Assembly (NCBI GenBank): GCA_005784505.1
Contig: VCAZ01000197.1
Location: 210,001-274,000, forward strand
Reading direction: 5' to 3'
Source: Bagarius yarrelli
Lineage: Eukaryota > Chordata > Actinopteri > Siluriformes > Sisoridae
Length of the DNA: 64,000 nucleotides
In this document: one piece after another, positions 45,192 to 55,745 of the stretch
Position numbering within the stretch: position 1 is the stretch's first letter
How the letters are laid out: each line of letters opens with the position of its first letter
Position numbers and translations under genes: made by a program
The notes under the pieces: generated by a model
What the model was told of the DNA's origin: nothing
What the model saw: the letters and a program-made list of their open reading frames with translations, nothing else
Databases searched by the model: none

Positions 45192-47250
45192 TTACCCCCC
45201 CCCCTCTAGGAACGCCTCTGGGCGTTCGACGAGGTCGCCCTCGTGGACGAGGAGCAGGACGTTCAGGGTGAGCAGCATGAAAGTCATGGATGAGGGAGGG
45301 GTCCAGAATGTCCCGTGCCTTGACCCAGGATCTTTCCTCCAGGCCGTAACCCTCCCAATCTACTAGGTACTCGATGCCCGAAACACGCCTTCGAGAATCC
45401 AGAATCTCGTGAACTATATAGGCCGGAGAACCTTCCACCTCGATGGGGGGAACCGGTGTGTCGGCCTGGGGCTCGGCGCTAGGGGAGGAATGATGAGGCT
45501 TGAGGAGGGAGACGTGGAAGGAGGGGGAGATACGATACGAGGGTGGCAGCTCGAGGCGGTAGGTGACAGGGTTGATCTGTCTGATGATCTTGAAGGGCCC
45601 TACATACTTGGGCCCAAGCTTTTTGGAGGGGAGGCGTAGACGGAGGTCGCGAGTGGATAGCCACACACCAGTTGCCCTGGCTGGTAGTTCGGGTGAGGCT
45701 GCCTGCGCCGATTCGCTTGCAGCCGTTGGGCATTGACTGCTCGCTGCAGACGAACGTGTGCGCTTTCCCAAACCTCAGAACTTCGTTGCATCCAATCCTG
45801 AACAGAGGGGAGTGAAGAGGGTTCGCCGGACCAAGGGAACATAGGGGGTTGGTAGCCTAGAGCGCATTGAAAGGGGGTCAGACCGGTGGATGCATTGATT
45901 AGAGAGTTCTGGGCGTATTCGGCCCAGGGGATAAACTCGCTCCAGCGGGGCTTGTTCTCGGGCACAGTACGAGCGTAGGTAGCGTCCAAGTTCTTGATTT
46001 AACCTTTCGGCCTGACCATTAGACTGGGGGTGGTACCCCGAAGTCAAGCTGACGTGAATGTCGAGTCGCGTGCAAAACTCTGCCCATACTCTGGACGTGA
46101 ACTGAGGCCCTCGATCTGACACTATATCCTCCGGGATGCCGAAGTTCCTAAACACACGTGGGAAAATAAGGCAGTGGCGGTTTCCATGGCCGTTGGAAGA
46201 CCCTTGAGAGGAATCAGGCGGCAGCCCTTTGAAAAAAGCGATCCACTATGGTCAAAACTGTAGTGAAGCCATGGGAGCTGGGGAGATCTGTTACAAAATC
46301 GATAGATAGGTGAGACCACGGACGTTGCGGGATAGCTAAGGGTTCCGAGAGAGCCCGTCCGGCAGATAGCAGGGAGTTTTGGACTGAGCACAGACTCCGC
46401 AAGCCTTGACGAAACGCTCGACATCTCGAGAGTAGTTGGGCCACCAATATGTTCCGCTCAGAAGCGATTTTGTACGGCTAATGCCCGGGTGGCCCGAGGG
46501 GAGCGAAGAGTGGACCCACGTGAGGATGCGTTCACGGAGGATGGTAGGGACGTAGGTTTTCCCCTCAGGGCAGTTGGATGGGGGAGGGTCGTCCACCTGA
46601 TGAGCGTTCGTAATTTTCGGCCTCGATATCCCATCTTATCGGCCCAATGAATACACGGGGTTCCAGGATGGTACCGGGTTCATAGTTCTTTGTGGGCGGA
46701 TCATGGCGTCGAGATAAGGCGTCGGCCTTGCCGTTCTTGGAGCCTGGGCGATACGTGACTAGAAACTTAAAGCGGGTAAAGAACAGGGCCCAGCGGGCTT
46801 GTCTGGAGTTAAGGCGTTTAGCAGTTTTGAGATATATTCCAGATTCTTATGGTCTGTGATTACTACAAATGGGTAGGTACTACTCCCCTCTAGCCAATGC
46901 CGCCATTCTTCAAGGGCTTCTTTGATTGCCAGCAGTTCCTTGTTCCCCCACATCGTAGTTGCTTTCGGCCGCCGTGAGCTTACGGGAAAAGAAAGCGCAC
47001 GGGTGGAGGCGCAGAGGTTCCCCCTGTCTCTGGGAGAGGACCGCCCCTACTCCGCAGTCTGAGGTGTCCACCTCAACCGTGAAAGGCAGGGTTGGGTCTG
47101 GATGCTGTAGAATGGGGGCCGAGGTGAACTTCACCTTGAGCAGCTGGAAGGCTTTATCAGCTGCTTCTGTCCAGGCGAGTTTTCTGGGTTTACCCTTGAG
47201 GAGGCTTGTGAGGGGTGCCGAGACTATACTGTAGTTGCGGATAAACCGTC
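45192..47250 (-). pseudogene. Chromovirus pol: RNase H, integrase, chromodomain
   Basis: On minus: RNase H (about 47134-46760: [32 protein letters not shown]), then the integrase H2C2 finger (46596-46400: [38 protein letters not shown]), core (46447-45980, with [13 protein letters not shown] and [17 protein letters not shown]), and a chromodomain with [20 protein letters not shown] and [13 protein letters not shown] (about 45430-45350). The chromodomain is the part that could direct insertion to histone-marked chromatin. Frame shifts separate several blocks, so no intact integrase is produced. Confidence 0.9.
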
Positions 47251-48130
47251 TGTAGAAGTTAGCAAATCCTAGAAAACCGTTGCTGCAGCTCCTTCACAGT
47301 TTCGGGCCTAGGCCAGTCGGTTACTGCACTCACTTTAACTGGGTCCATGGCCACTCCCTGGGGGCTAATCATATACCCAAGAAAGGACACTGAATCACGG
47401 TGGAACTCGCACTTCTCTGCCTTAGCAAATAACTTGTTCACTCGCAGCCGTTGCAACACGGTCCGAACATGGGATATGTGAGACTGGAGGGACGAGGAGA
47501 AGATCAAGATGTCATCGATATAGACGATGACACAGATGTTGAGGAGGTCTCTGAAGATGTCGTTCATGAAGGCCTGGAAGACCGCGGGCGCGTTGGTAAG
47601 GCCATACGGCATAACCTGGTACTCATAGTGGCCCTGGGCGGTGATAAAGGCTGTCTTCCATTCGTCCCCTTCACGGATACGGATGAGGTTATAGGCGCTT
47701 CGAAGATCGAGCTTAGTGTATACCTTGGCACTTCGTAGTTGCTCCAAAGCGGAGGGAACTAGGGGTAGCGGATACTTAAAACTTGACAGTGATTTCATTA
47801 AGGGCACGATAAATCTATACAGGGTCGAAGAGATCCATCCTTCTTTTCCACAAAGAAAAAACTAGAGGCTACCGGGGAGGTAGACGGTCGTATAAAGCCG
47901 GTGCTAAGCGCCTCCTGTATGTAATCTTGCATAGCGCGGTTTTCTGGCTGAGATAGCGGGTAGACACGTCCCCTTGGGAAGTGCGACACCTGAGAGCAGA
48001 TCGATGGCACAGTCGCTGGGGCGGTGTGGGGGAAGAACAGATGCCTTAGCCTTGCTGAATACTTTCAAGTAGATCATGGTATTCCCGTGGTACTGGTGGC
48101 GTGTCTGGGGTTTTGTCATGTGTCCGAGAG
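47251..48130 (-). pseudogene. Chromovirus pol: reverse transcriptase
   Basis: On minus: [20 protein letters not shown] and LRPCIDL (about 47890-47810), then [20 protein letters not shown] (about 47725), the catalytic box [15 protein letters not shown] (about 47538-47494, intact YIDD) and [15 protein letters not shown] (about 47382-47338). Frame changes occur near 47800 and 47260, but the palm itself is open. Confidence 0.92.
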
Positions 48131-49480
48131 GTGAGGAGGCACGGGGTGGTTGAAGGTTGGCAGTGTTGATGGCAAGAATCGGACCAGTTGGTGATGAGTC
48201 CCTTTGCCCATGAGATGCAGGGATCGTGTAGCTGTAACCAAGGGAAACCTAAAATTATGGGGTGGTTGGGAGAGGAAGTCACATGGAGGACAATTAGTTC
48301 GGTGTGGTGTTCCCCGATGTCTAACCGGTACCGGCTTGGTCAGACGGACGATGCCAGACTACCCAATGGAGTGTCCATCAATCGCGGAAATGTGGAGGGG
48401 TGGTGAGCAAGGCTCAGTTGGGATTTTTAGCTGACGTACTAGCCGCCGATCAATGAGGTTGATGGCGGCTCCGGAGTCAATCAGCGCTGAAGAGGAGTGA
48501 ACCACTGCATTAATCGAGAGCTTAACGGGAACAGATAATGACAAACTGGGAGTAGAAAAACACAGGAGCGAACTTACTCTGGCAGAACGAGGGGATGGCT
48601 TCTTAGGGCAATGGGCGCAGACATGAGAGGCTTCCCCGCAGTAGAAACACAAGCGGGCTTCAAGACGGCGTTGGCGTTCCTGCGGGGAGAGTTTGGCGTA
48701 GCCAACCTGCATAGGTTCCGGCGAGCCCGTTGGGACTTCCCCTCCGGTGTTATTTCGAATAGTAGCGGCTGGTAAGAGGCTATTGCGAAGCAGATTGTCC
48801 GTTTGGATCGAAAGTGAGATAAATTGAGACATTGACATACCTTCGTCACGGCATACAAGTTCTGCCTGCAACTGCATATCCAAACCACGTTTGTAAACAG
48901 CCTTGAGGGCTACGTCGTTCCATCCGCTTTGAGCGGCTAGCGTCCGGAAACGAATAGCATAGTCTGCAGCAGACATATTGTCCTGGCGGAGCTGAAGTAT
49001 CTGAGACGAGATATCCATCCCTCCAGCTGGATGTTCAAAGACTTCACGGATCTGTGACAAGAAGTAATCTGCGAAGAATCTGCCGAGCTCTGTACCCGTG
49101 AATCAGAGTCCCAAACCGCGGTGGCCCAGTCCAGGGCTTGGCCCGTTAACAGAGAAAAGATAAGGGCACATTTCCTCCGTTCAGTAGAAAAAACCCCAGG
49201 CTGCATGTCGAAGTAACCCCGACACTGTTGGAGAAACCCCCTACACTGAGAGGGCGAGCCGTTGAACTTATCGGGAAGCGAGAGTGGAACCGTCTGTACT
49301 GAACCGCCAGGCATGGGTGCGGCGGCGACGGCGTGACCACTCTGCAGCGCGGTAATCTGGGCCTGAAAAGGCCTGCAAGGCCTGTGCATGAAAACTCACG
49401 GTTGCTTGTAGCTGTGCTAACTCCGCTGGATCCCGAGGAGGTGTAGTATTCTGTAATGAACCAGACGGAGAGGGATCCAT
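48131..49480 (-). pseudogene. Chromovirus gag and protease
   Basis: The ATG at 49480-49478 lies 29 bp inside the 5' LTR and reads MDPSPSGS across the LTR boundary into LQNTTPPRDPAELAQLQ. Capsid-like sequence (PLSLPDKFNGSPSQCRGFL, about 49280-49225) follows after a frameshift near 49365, then a second shift near 49070. The CCHC knuckle CFYCGEASHVCAHC is at about 48644-48603, and the aspartic protease motif ALIDSGAAINLID is near 48487-48449, in frame with gag. Downstream the protease frame is lost near 48360. Confidence 0.85.
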
Positions 49481-49829
49481 AATGCAGAGTAATGGTTTTA
49501 ATGAGCAGTAGGGCAAGGCAAAGACAAAATCCAAAGAGTAGGCAGTAGTCGGTACACGAAGATCAAAACCAGTAATTAAGCAAACAATCCAAACGTTAGA
49601 CAAGTGCAAAGTCCGATAAACAAAAGGGTAGTCGAAAAGCCGGGAAAACAATGACGATAACAATGGCATGAACGCTAGTATGCTGTGACAAACAAACAAT
49701 ACTACACGCCATAGTAGGCCATGTGCTCAACTTAAATACCCCACCATGACCTTTGACCTGGAGTAGAAGAAGATCTGTCAATACTCGGGCGACGGCGCCC
49801 TCTGGTGGCCGGATGAAGGTGTTCTTACA
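49452..49829 (-). repeat. Chromovirus 5' LTR
   Basis: 378 bp. On minus: TATA-like TATTTAAG near 49738, about 30 bp before the GTGTAGTATT segment (49707-49698) that matches the putative primer site. Contains the gag start codon at its inner edge. Confidence 0.95.
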
Positions 49830-49834
49830 CTCGG

Positions 49835-50084
49835 CAATAAAATATGTCGGAAGTAGATAAATTTCCAACTCGGAGTAGATAAATTTCCATTAATTTCAAA
49901 TTAAATTGTTGTTAAAGAAAATAATAAAACTAAAAGAATAAAATTCTTGAGTCCAAGGTGAGAAGAGCAATAATTTTCTAATTTTTTTTCAGTCAGAAAG
50001 GATTCAGAGGATCCAGCAGAAAGAAATCTTTTCAAGCAAATGGCACAGACAAAAAGCAAAATCTATAAATAGAGTATAGTCCAA
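49835..50084. other. Flank with 24-bp tandem duplication
   Basis: AGTAGATAAATTTCCA occurs twice (about 49850-49890). A splice-like TTTTTTTTCAG precedes an open segment near 49992, but no protein family is recognised. Confidence 0.35.
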
Positions 50085-50940
50085 ATAGATAACTTTGCAT
50101 TGTGACGTAATTTCCTCATTGTGTGGTACACTTTCATTAGATCTAAGCATTCATTTTGCTTGTTTTAAAATAATGTTTATATAAAAGCATTTCCCTTCCT
50201 GATTTGTTTACACGTGACTTATCTGCGACTCTTTCTCTGTGGATAATTTAAATCTTTGTACTCTGAATTTTTTTCCGCTGACAATGCGTAAGTTTTATTT
50301 TACTTACTCTCCTCTTTTATGTAAGTTTTATAATAGGTTTTTTTATGCTGCTTTAACTATTTCGATGTTATATTTTAAGATGACATATTTAGGGATTCAC
50401 TTTTTGGAAAAACCTGTCCTTTTATACCTGTGGTATGTATTCCCCTCCCATTTTTTAAACAATGAGTTACTATTATTTCCAAATCTATTCAAACAGATTC
50501 CTCCTATTATGATGTTCGTTACCATTGTTGTGCATTGTCCCCATTGTGGTGTCCCCACCTGTTCATTTTGATGTGAGTCGAATTGTGAGGTAACCATACA
50601 TTCTGATGTCGGTTGCATTGTGATGTAATTATACATTGTGATGTATGTAACTTTGCATTGTGACGTAATTTCCTCATTGTGAGGTACATAACTTTGCATT
50701 GTGATGTAATTTCTAATTGTAAGGTATGTTTCCCTTAGATCCAAGCATTCATTGTGACACTCTAGGACCTGAAACTCTTTCCCTGTCTGTGGATATTTTG
50801 AATCTCTGTACTCTGAACATTTGTCCGTTGACAATGCATAAGTTTATTATTTACTTACTCTCCTCTTTTATGTATATTTTATAATTGTTTTTTATGTTGC
50901 ATAAACTACTTTCTTTGTTATATTTTAAAATCTAACTCCT
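50085..50940. repeat. Diverged tandem duplication around a degenerate minisatellite
   Basis: Two copies share TTTGCATTGTGACGTAATTT and CTTACTCTCCTCTTTTATGT (about 50090-50385 and 50648-50940). Between and within them are irregular repeats of CATTGTGATGTAATT-like units (50525-50735). Confidence 0.75.
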
Positions 50941-51300
50941 TTAATGATTTGTCAGTTAACTATTACCTATTTTTTTCTTTTCTTTAATGATTCTTTAATT
51001 CAACACTTATGTTAACACAGTTTATAATTGCTTATCTATTTTTAGGATTGTATTATATAAAAATCTCTCTTACTCTCTCTCTCTCTCTAGCTTGTTTAAC
51101 TGCCAGACGGAGGGCATATATCAGGCGTATCTGGCGTTTTTCAACTGGCCTGTTTGGCTGGGGAGTATTTGTCTGGACCTTTTTTGCACCTTCATTGCCA
51201 TTTTTCCTCACAAGGCATCCTCCATATCTCACATCTCTGTTTTCCTCTACATACTGTATTTTTGCCCTTTATAACATCTTAGAATCATGAGAACGTACAA
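50941..51300. other. Unassigned; CT-rich tract and weak open frame
   Basis: TCTCTCTCTCTCTCTAG (about 51072-51090) looks like a polypyrimidine tract and acceptor before an open stretch with RRRAYIRRIWRF, but no family is recognised. Confidence 0.25.
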
Positions 51301-51525
51301 TCAGACCACATAATTAAACAAAAAAACATATACTGTCTCAGGCAGTTTATTCTCCTCAAATTTTAACATTACAGAGAGGCTGTCAGTATTTCCGTTGTTA
51401 CTGAAGCACTTAAGCCTCATAAAATCAGCTACTGCTGCTCCAGTTATATCCTTTTTTATATCCTCCACCCATCCTTTGGGTGGCCTCTTCAACATCGTCT
51501 GGAAAGCTGCAGATCCTATGGAACC
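51301..51525 (-). pseudogene. Possible LINE ORF1 (RRM-like) fragment
   Basis: The minus strand reads MLKRPPKGWVEDIKKDITGA and LPETVYVFLFNYVV, reminiscent of the RRM/PRE region that precedes zinc knuckles in LINE ORF1. Short and without neighbours of the same element. Confidence 0.35.
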
Positions 51526-51558
51526 TAATTAACTGGGATTTGACCCTTTAAATGTGAA

Positions 51559-51745
51559 AGTGATGGCTCATGGTTAAGGTGTTGGACTGCCAACCCGAAG
51601 ATTGTGGGTTCGATTCCCAGCTCCACTAAGCCACCAATGTTGGGCCCCTGAGCAAGGCCCTTAACCCCCTTATATCAGTTGTATATAAGATAAATGTAAG
51701 TCGCTCTGGATAAGGGTGTCTGCCAAATGCTGCAAATGTAAATGT
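51559..51745 (+). mobile_element. V-SINE copy
   Basis: A box TGGCTCATGGTTAAGG, B box GGTTCGATTCCCAGC, CCCCTGAGCAAGGCCCTTAA and core CTGGATAAGGGTGTCTGCC. Full length and close to the copy at 37906. Confidence 0.88.
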
Positions 51746-52799
51746 TTTTGTGGTGGAAGCTACTTTGGTGTAGTAAGGCGCGCCTATCTTTTAAAAACAC
51801 TTTTGTGGCTAGACCCTTCCTCCCATTCTTCAAAGGTTTAAAAAAGGGTTGTGTGTCTAAAAATAAAATTGTGTCTGACCCTCACTGACTCATGATGAGA
51901 TTTTAAAACATTGAAAAAATTAAAAAAAATTCAGGGTACGTTCCAAATAAAATAATTTTTTTTTTTAATCTAAAAATCGTTAAAAATAATCTATATTTTA
52001 TTTTAAAAATGTTCTGTCTTTATTAAAGAATATTGAGAACATTTAATGCAAAAAAATCAATAGATAACTTTTATTTTAAGCAAACCTGTGCAATGTTTTA
52101 TTTTTTAATTGAGGATCCAATTACGCTAATAAAATTCAGGAAAGAAATGTTCATGTTTATTTTGCGGTTCGATTGAGACATCTTCATTTGAATCTCAACA
52201 ACAGCAGTGATCAGATGAAATTTTGTAGTAGAAGACGAACAGTGACCCTTTTTTTAAGAGGTAAGCCTAAATAATTTACCCATTTATTCTTATTTCTTAT
52301 ATAAGCTTTTTTAGGAAAGACTTTATGTTCACACTTATTTGGCAGCAAAATTTTATACTATTTTACGGATCACCTAAATATATTTAAAATGATTTGCTTC
52401 TATGATCATTCTAAATTATATATTAAATAATTTAGATTATATATAAATAATTTAAATTATAATATTTTAATATTTTTCATTATTATATTATTTGAATCTG
52501 AACAGCAGTTATCAGGTGACATTTTGGCAGGGTGGACAAAGTGTGACCACGTAGGCCCAGGTCTTACTAATTTATACATTTATTATTATTTATTACATTA
52601 CCTGTTTTAGATACACACTTAGTGTTCACTTTTAAGTTTAAACATGTGTTTTAAAATACAGGTATCTAATTATTTGATGTTTTATTGTGAAAGTAGAAAT
52701 AATCTGATCATGAACTGTAAATAACTAACATTACTCACATACGTGCTGTGGCTAGAATACACGTTAGTAGTTATTACATACACTAAGTGTCAAATGATT
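51746..52799. other. AT-rich DNA with a weak direct duplication
   Basis: TTTGAATCTCAACAACAGCAGTGATCAG (about 52187) and TTTGAATCTGAACAGCAGTTATCAG (about 52492) are diverged copies of one segment of roughly 130 bp. No coding sequence. Confidence 0.45.
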
Positions 52800-53060
52800 T
52801 ATGGCCCTGTTTGATTTATGACCCTATGACTCGACTAAATTTATGAGTGGTATGGCAGGTCCTGATTTATAAACTAAAGGGTTGTTTTATGACCCCAATT
52901 AGTGCCCCTGTTTGTAGGAGTTGTATCCTCTGGTACCTCACACCTCTCTGTCTGTGTTGCTTTGCTGATACATTCTTAGTTGTTTTACACTTCATCCTGA
53001 AACATTTTAAAAAGGTGTCTAGGATATGGTGATTTAAAACACAGAAGATGTTCTGTTACA

Positions 53061-53309
53061 ATGGCTTATGTTGCTCCAAAAACTCCTAAAACTGCTAAAA
53101 GAGTGATGTGTATTTTACCAGTAAGAGGACCTGCTGAAATGAGAAAGGAACTGATTATTGTGATCATACTGGAAAGCCTTATAGAAAAAAAGCTGAAGGA
53201 ACGCTGTTTGGTTTGTGAGGTCAACCACCCTAGCCAGCTCAGACACTCTTGTTTGAACCCAGCCCCTATTTTTTTGACACATAATTCGAGGAACTGTCAC
53301 AAAATCTAG
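53061..53309 (+). CDS. Small zinc-knuckle-like ORF of the Polinton relic
   Basis: An 82-aa open frame. KRVMCILPVRGPAEMRKELI is followed by CLVCEVNHPSQLRHSCL, a CxxC...H...C arrangement. I associate this motif with fish Polinton-type accessory proteins from memory, so function is unknown. Two further short frames (53557-53688 and 53660-53854, KECGVCARRF) follow before the integrase. Confidence 0.4.
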   Translation: MAYVAPKTPKTAKRVMCILPVRGPAEMRKELIIVIILESLIEKKLKERCLVCEVNHPSQLRHSCLNPAPIFLTHNSRNCHKI

Positions 53310-54019
53310 GTAAACCAGAACTTAAGCATTGAACCAATGCAAATTTAGTATTAATCTGCTGAGAATCCAGATCTTGGTAGATGCTATTTGACGAAGTTTG
53401 CATCGAGGAAAAGCTTGTGGATGCTGAAAGTGAGCAAATTGTCTCAGACGCAGTGGACAGTTGGAAGGGAGCACGCACTGAACAAATCTAACGCTGCATG
53501 CTTGTTGTGTTAATGTTCTAATAATATGTCTACTAAAACTCTATATTAGATGTGAAATGACCAACTTGCTGTACAAGTTCATTGAAGAAAATCCTAGTGT
53601 GACCGTAACTGTAAAAGAATGTGGGGTTTGTGCCAGACGTTTTACAAATCTCCAAACAAATGATGATTGTAAGAGCAATTTTAAATGAATGGACGTACTG
53701 TATGTGTATAATGTTGCGTATGTGTATTAATGGTGGTGAATCGATTTCTGTAACTATCAGAAAAATACTAGACCTGTTGACTGAATGTGGTAGTGTGAAG
53801 ACACACTTTCAAGAAATGATCAGTTTGATGTTTGGAAGGTTGTTGAAACATTGACTAATTACCTTCTTGAGAAGAACTTTGTAATGTGTATTAAGATTCT
53901 TCAGTGCATTGGTGATGTGTGATGTCATTTTGTTTGTTGGTTTTCTTATTCTAACTAGTTGCTCAATCCTCTGCGTCATTGTTTGTGCAGAGTCTGATGC
54001 ATTAATATGTCTGATCAAA
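53310..54019 (+). other. Decayed Polinton segment with short frames
   Basis: Short frames with cysteines (KECGVCARRFTN near 53614-53649) and a larger one at 53621-53854. No family is recognised. Confidence 0.3.
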
Positions 54020-54500
54020 TACTAAACAAGATTTACTATAGGAACATTAGTAAAGGAATAAATTAGAAAAGGAACAAGGATTTTGTCTATGGCACTGACA
54101 TGCAGTTCCAAGCAGATCTAGTTGAAATGTCAGCATATGCCAAGAAAAATGACTGTTGACATGTATAGATCTACTAAGTAAATATGTTTGGACGGATGTA
54201 AGAAGAAAAAAGAGATTGATAACACAGTTAGAATTTCTAAAGTAAGGGGCCCATTTACAAGAGGTTATGAGGAAAATTACACAAGAATTTTTCACTCTAA
54301 CAATGTGTATCCCACGGAATCCACCAATCTACAGATTAAGTGACTACAACGGGGACGTTATTGATGGTGTTTTTTTACAACAAATAATTGTAAGTAAAAA
54401 CAAGACATTTAAAGTTGAAAAAAATTTACATTAATAAAGGCAGGGCCGTAAAACAATGGTGCTGGTACGTTGGCTCAGATGACCAGAAAAATTAGCATCA
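54020..54500 (+). pseudogene. Polinton integrase relic
   Basis: + strand: GTDMQFQADLVEMSAYAKKN (about 54089-54148) holds the first catalytic Asp region (QADLV). LLSKYVWT follows, then the frame jumps straight to NTVRISKVRGPF (54221 on), so the part with the second Asp and Glu is deleted. The C-terminal part (NPPIYRLSDYNGDVIDGVF, about 54325-54380, then VRWLR, stop, PEKLASWL) corresponds to the SH3/chromodomain-like end of Polinton integrases. Several stops. It would join element ends to DNA in an intact element; here it cannot. Confidence 0.72.
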
Positions 54501-54609
54501 TGGCTGGATCAGAAAGATATGGTCGATAACACACATTCAGACCACCATAAAAAAACAAACATCTGTGTGTTAACACACATTTGAGGTAAAAACCAACTAT
54601 GCCTATGCG

Positions 54610-54831
54610 TTGCCTTGCAATGCGTATCGCTATCAGATCCTGAAAATTGCATACTACAAAAATATAAAAAACATAAAAATGTTGCATGTCCAAGATTTTT
54701 CATCAGACACATATGGTCAGCATTGTGTGTTCTTTCTCTATCACATGTATAGACTGTATAGCAATGACTTTATTAAAAATTATAACGTTTTTGTAAAAAA
54801 ATTAAAACAAACTCAATGTAATGATAAATAA
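54610..54831 (+). pseudogene. Adenain-like cysteine protease, C-terminal relic
   Basis: The open frame carries VQDFSSDTYGQHCVFFLYHM (about 54685-54750) then NDFIKNYNV, matching the Q...xCGxxC..FL block of adenovirus-type proteases carried by Polintons. The residue aligned with the nucleophile Cys is Tyr (TYGQHC), so even this conserved block would be inactive. The N-terminal His region was not found. Confidence 0.6.
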
Positions 54832-55122
54832 TATTTTCAAGTGTGTTCAAACTGGTGAAATGTTTCACCAGTGTCATGCTTAATAAACAAAAACTAAGGA
54901 ATACGAAAATTTCTTTTCTTGATTCTATTATACACAAACACTTTCGACAATACAGGTGATCACAAACTAATAATAATAATTTAAAAAACCAAACACGTAA
55001 AACACTAAGGTTAAAAACCGGATTTTTTAAATAAGTAGAACTTCTTGTTGGTTTGCTTGGGGGTGCAGTCTCTGTTTTGCCGTTCTTAGATGACACACTT
55101 GTAACCGGTGTTGATTTAGTTT
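54832..55122 (-). other. Decayed Polinton region, minus strand
   Basis: The minus frame (55096 down) begins MSSKNGKTETAPPSKPTRSS, possibly the end of the coding unit interrupted at 55123-55745. Unidentified. Confidence 0.3.
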
Positions 55123-55745
55123 TAAAATAATTAATTGTCTGTCTGACAATGTTGGCATCATGCTGACTTCAAACCTGCCCAACACTTCCTCATCACCTCT
55201 GTTCCCCTCTCCAACATGTCCATTAAAGTCTGCGCCTATCACTACTCTCTCTCCTCTAGGAATACTCATCTAACACTCCCCAGAACCTCTTTTTCTCTTC
55301 TAACTCACAACCCACTTGTGGGGCATAACCACTTACAACATTCACCATTCGCCCTTTAATTTCTTTCTTCAGACTTATCACCCTGTCTTGCACTCTTTCA
55401 CCTCCAGAATATTCTTCACAAACTTCTCTTTCAGGATCACCCCTACCCCATTTCTCTTCCTATCCACACCATGATAAAAGAACTTAAATCCTGATCCAAT
55501 ACTACAAGCCTTGCTACTCTTCCACCTGGTCTCCTGTACACACAATATATCTACCTTCCTTCTCCTCATCATATCCACCAGCTCTCTACCTTTCCCTGTC
55601 ATTTTCCCAACATTTAGCATCCCTATTCTCAGTCCTACAATCTTGCCTTACCTCCTCTCTCTGTCTATTAATGTGTCCTCCTCCTCTCCTCCTTTGACCA
55701 GCAGTAGCCCAACAGTTTCGTGAGCCTGTGATACTTTTAACACCT
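55123..55745 (-). mobile_element. RTE-like LINE endonuclease fragment
   Basis: Minus: LNVGKMTGKGRELVDMMRRR, KVDILCVQETRWKSSKA (AP-endonuclease start with the Glu of QETRW), YHGVDRKRNGVGVILK, then GERVVIGADFNGHVGEG (55250-55200). This is the 5' part of the family at 8531 and 28655. It interrupts minus-strand Polinton sequence. Confidence 0.82.

Larger units (their letters stand above)
44811..49829 (-). mobile_element. Sushi-type (Tf1/sushi) Ty3/gypsy chromovirus, near complete
   Basis: Two LTRs (44811-45191 and 49452-49829) flanked by the 5-bp duplication CTCGG (44806-44810 and 49830-49834). Minus strand order: gag, protease, RT, RNase H, integrase, chromodomain. The LTRs differ by four substitutions and four small indels by eye, so insertion is fairly recent, yet gag and pol carry several frameshifts. 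The base after the 5' LTR is followed by AATACTACAC, complementary to a segment downstream of the LTR TATA-like box, the sign of a self-primed element. No separate tRNA-type primer site is visible. Confidence 0.92.

Noticed and set aside
45115..45640. Plus-strand open frames across the chromovirus
   Set aside because: They are antisense shadows of the chromodomain/integrase frames on the minus strand.
51009..51290. A 93-codon plus-strand frame with arginine-rich stretch
   Set aside because: No family match, overlaps a CT microsatellite and lacks conservation evidence. Kept only as an unassigned note.
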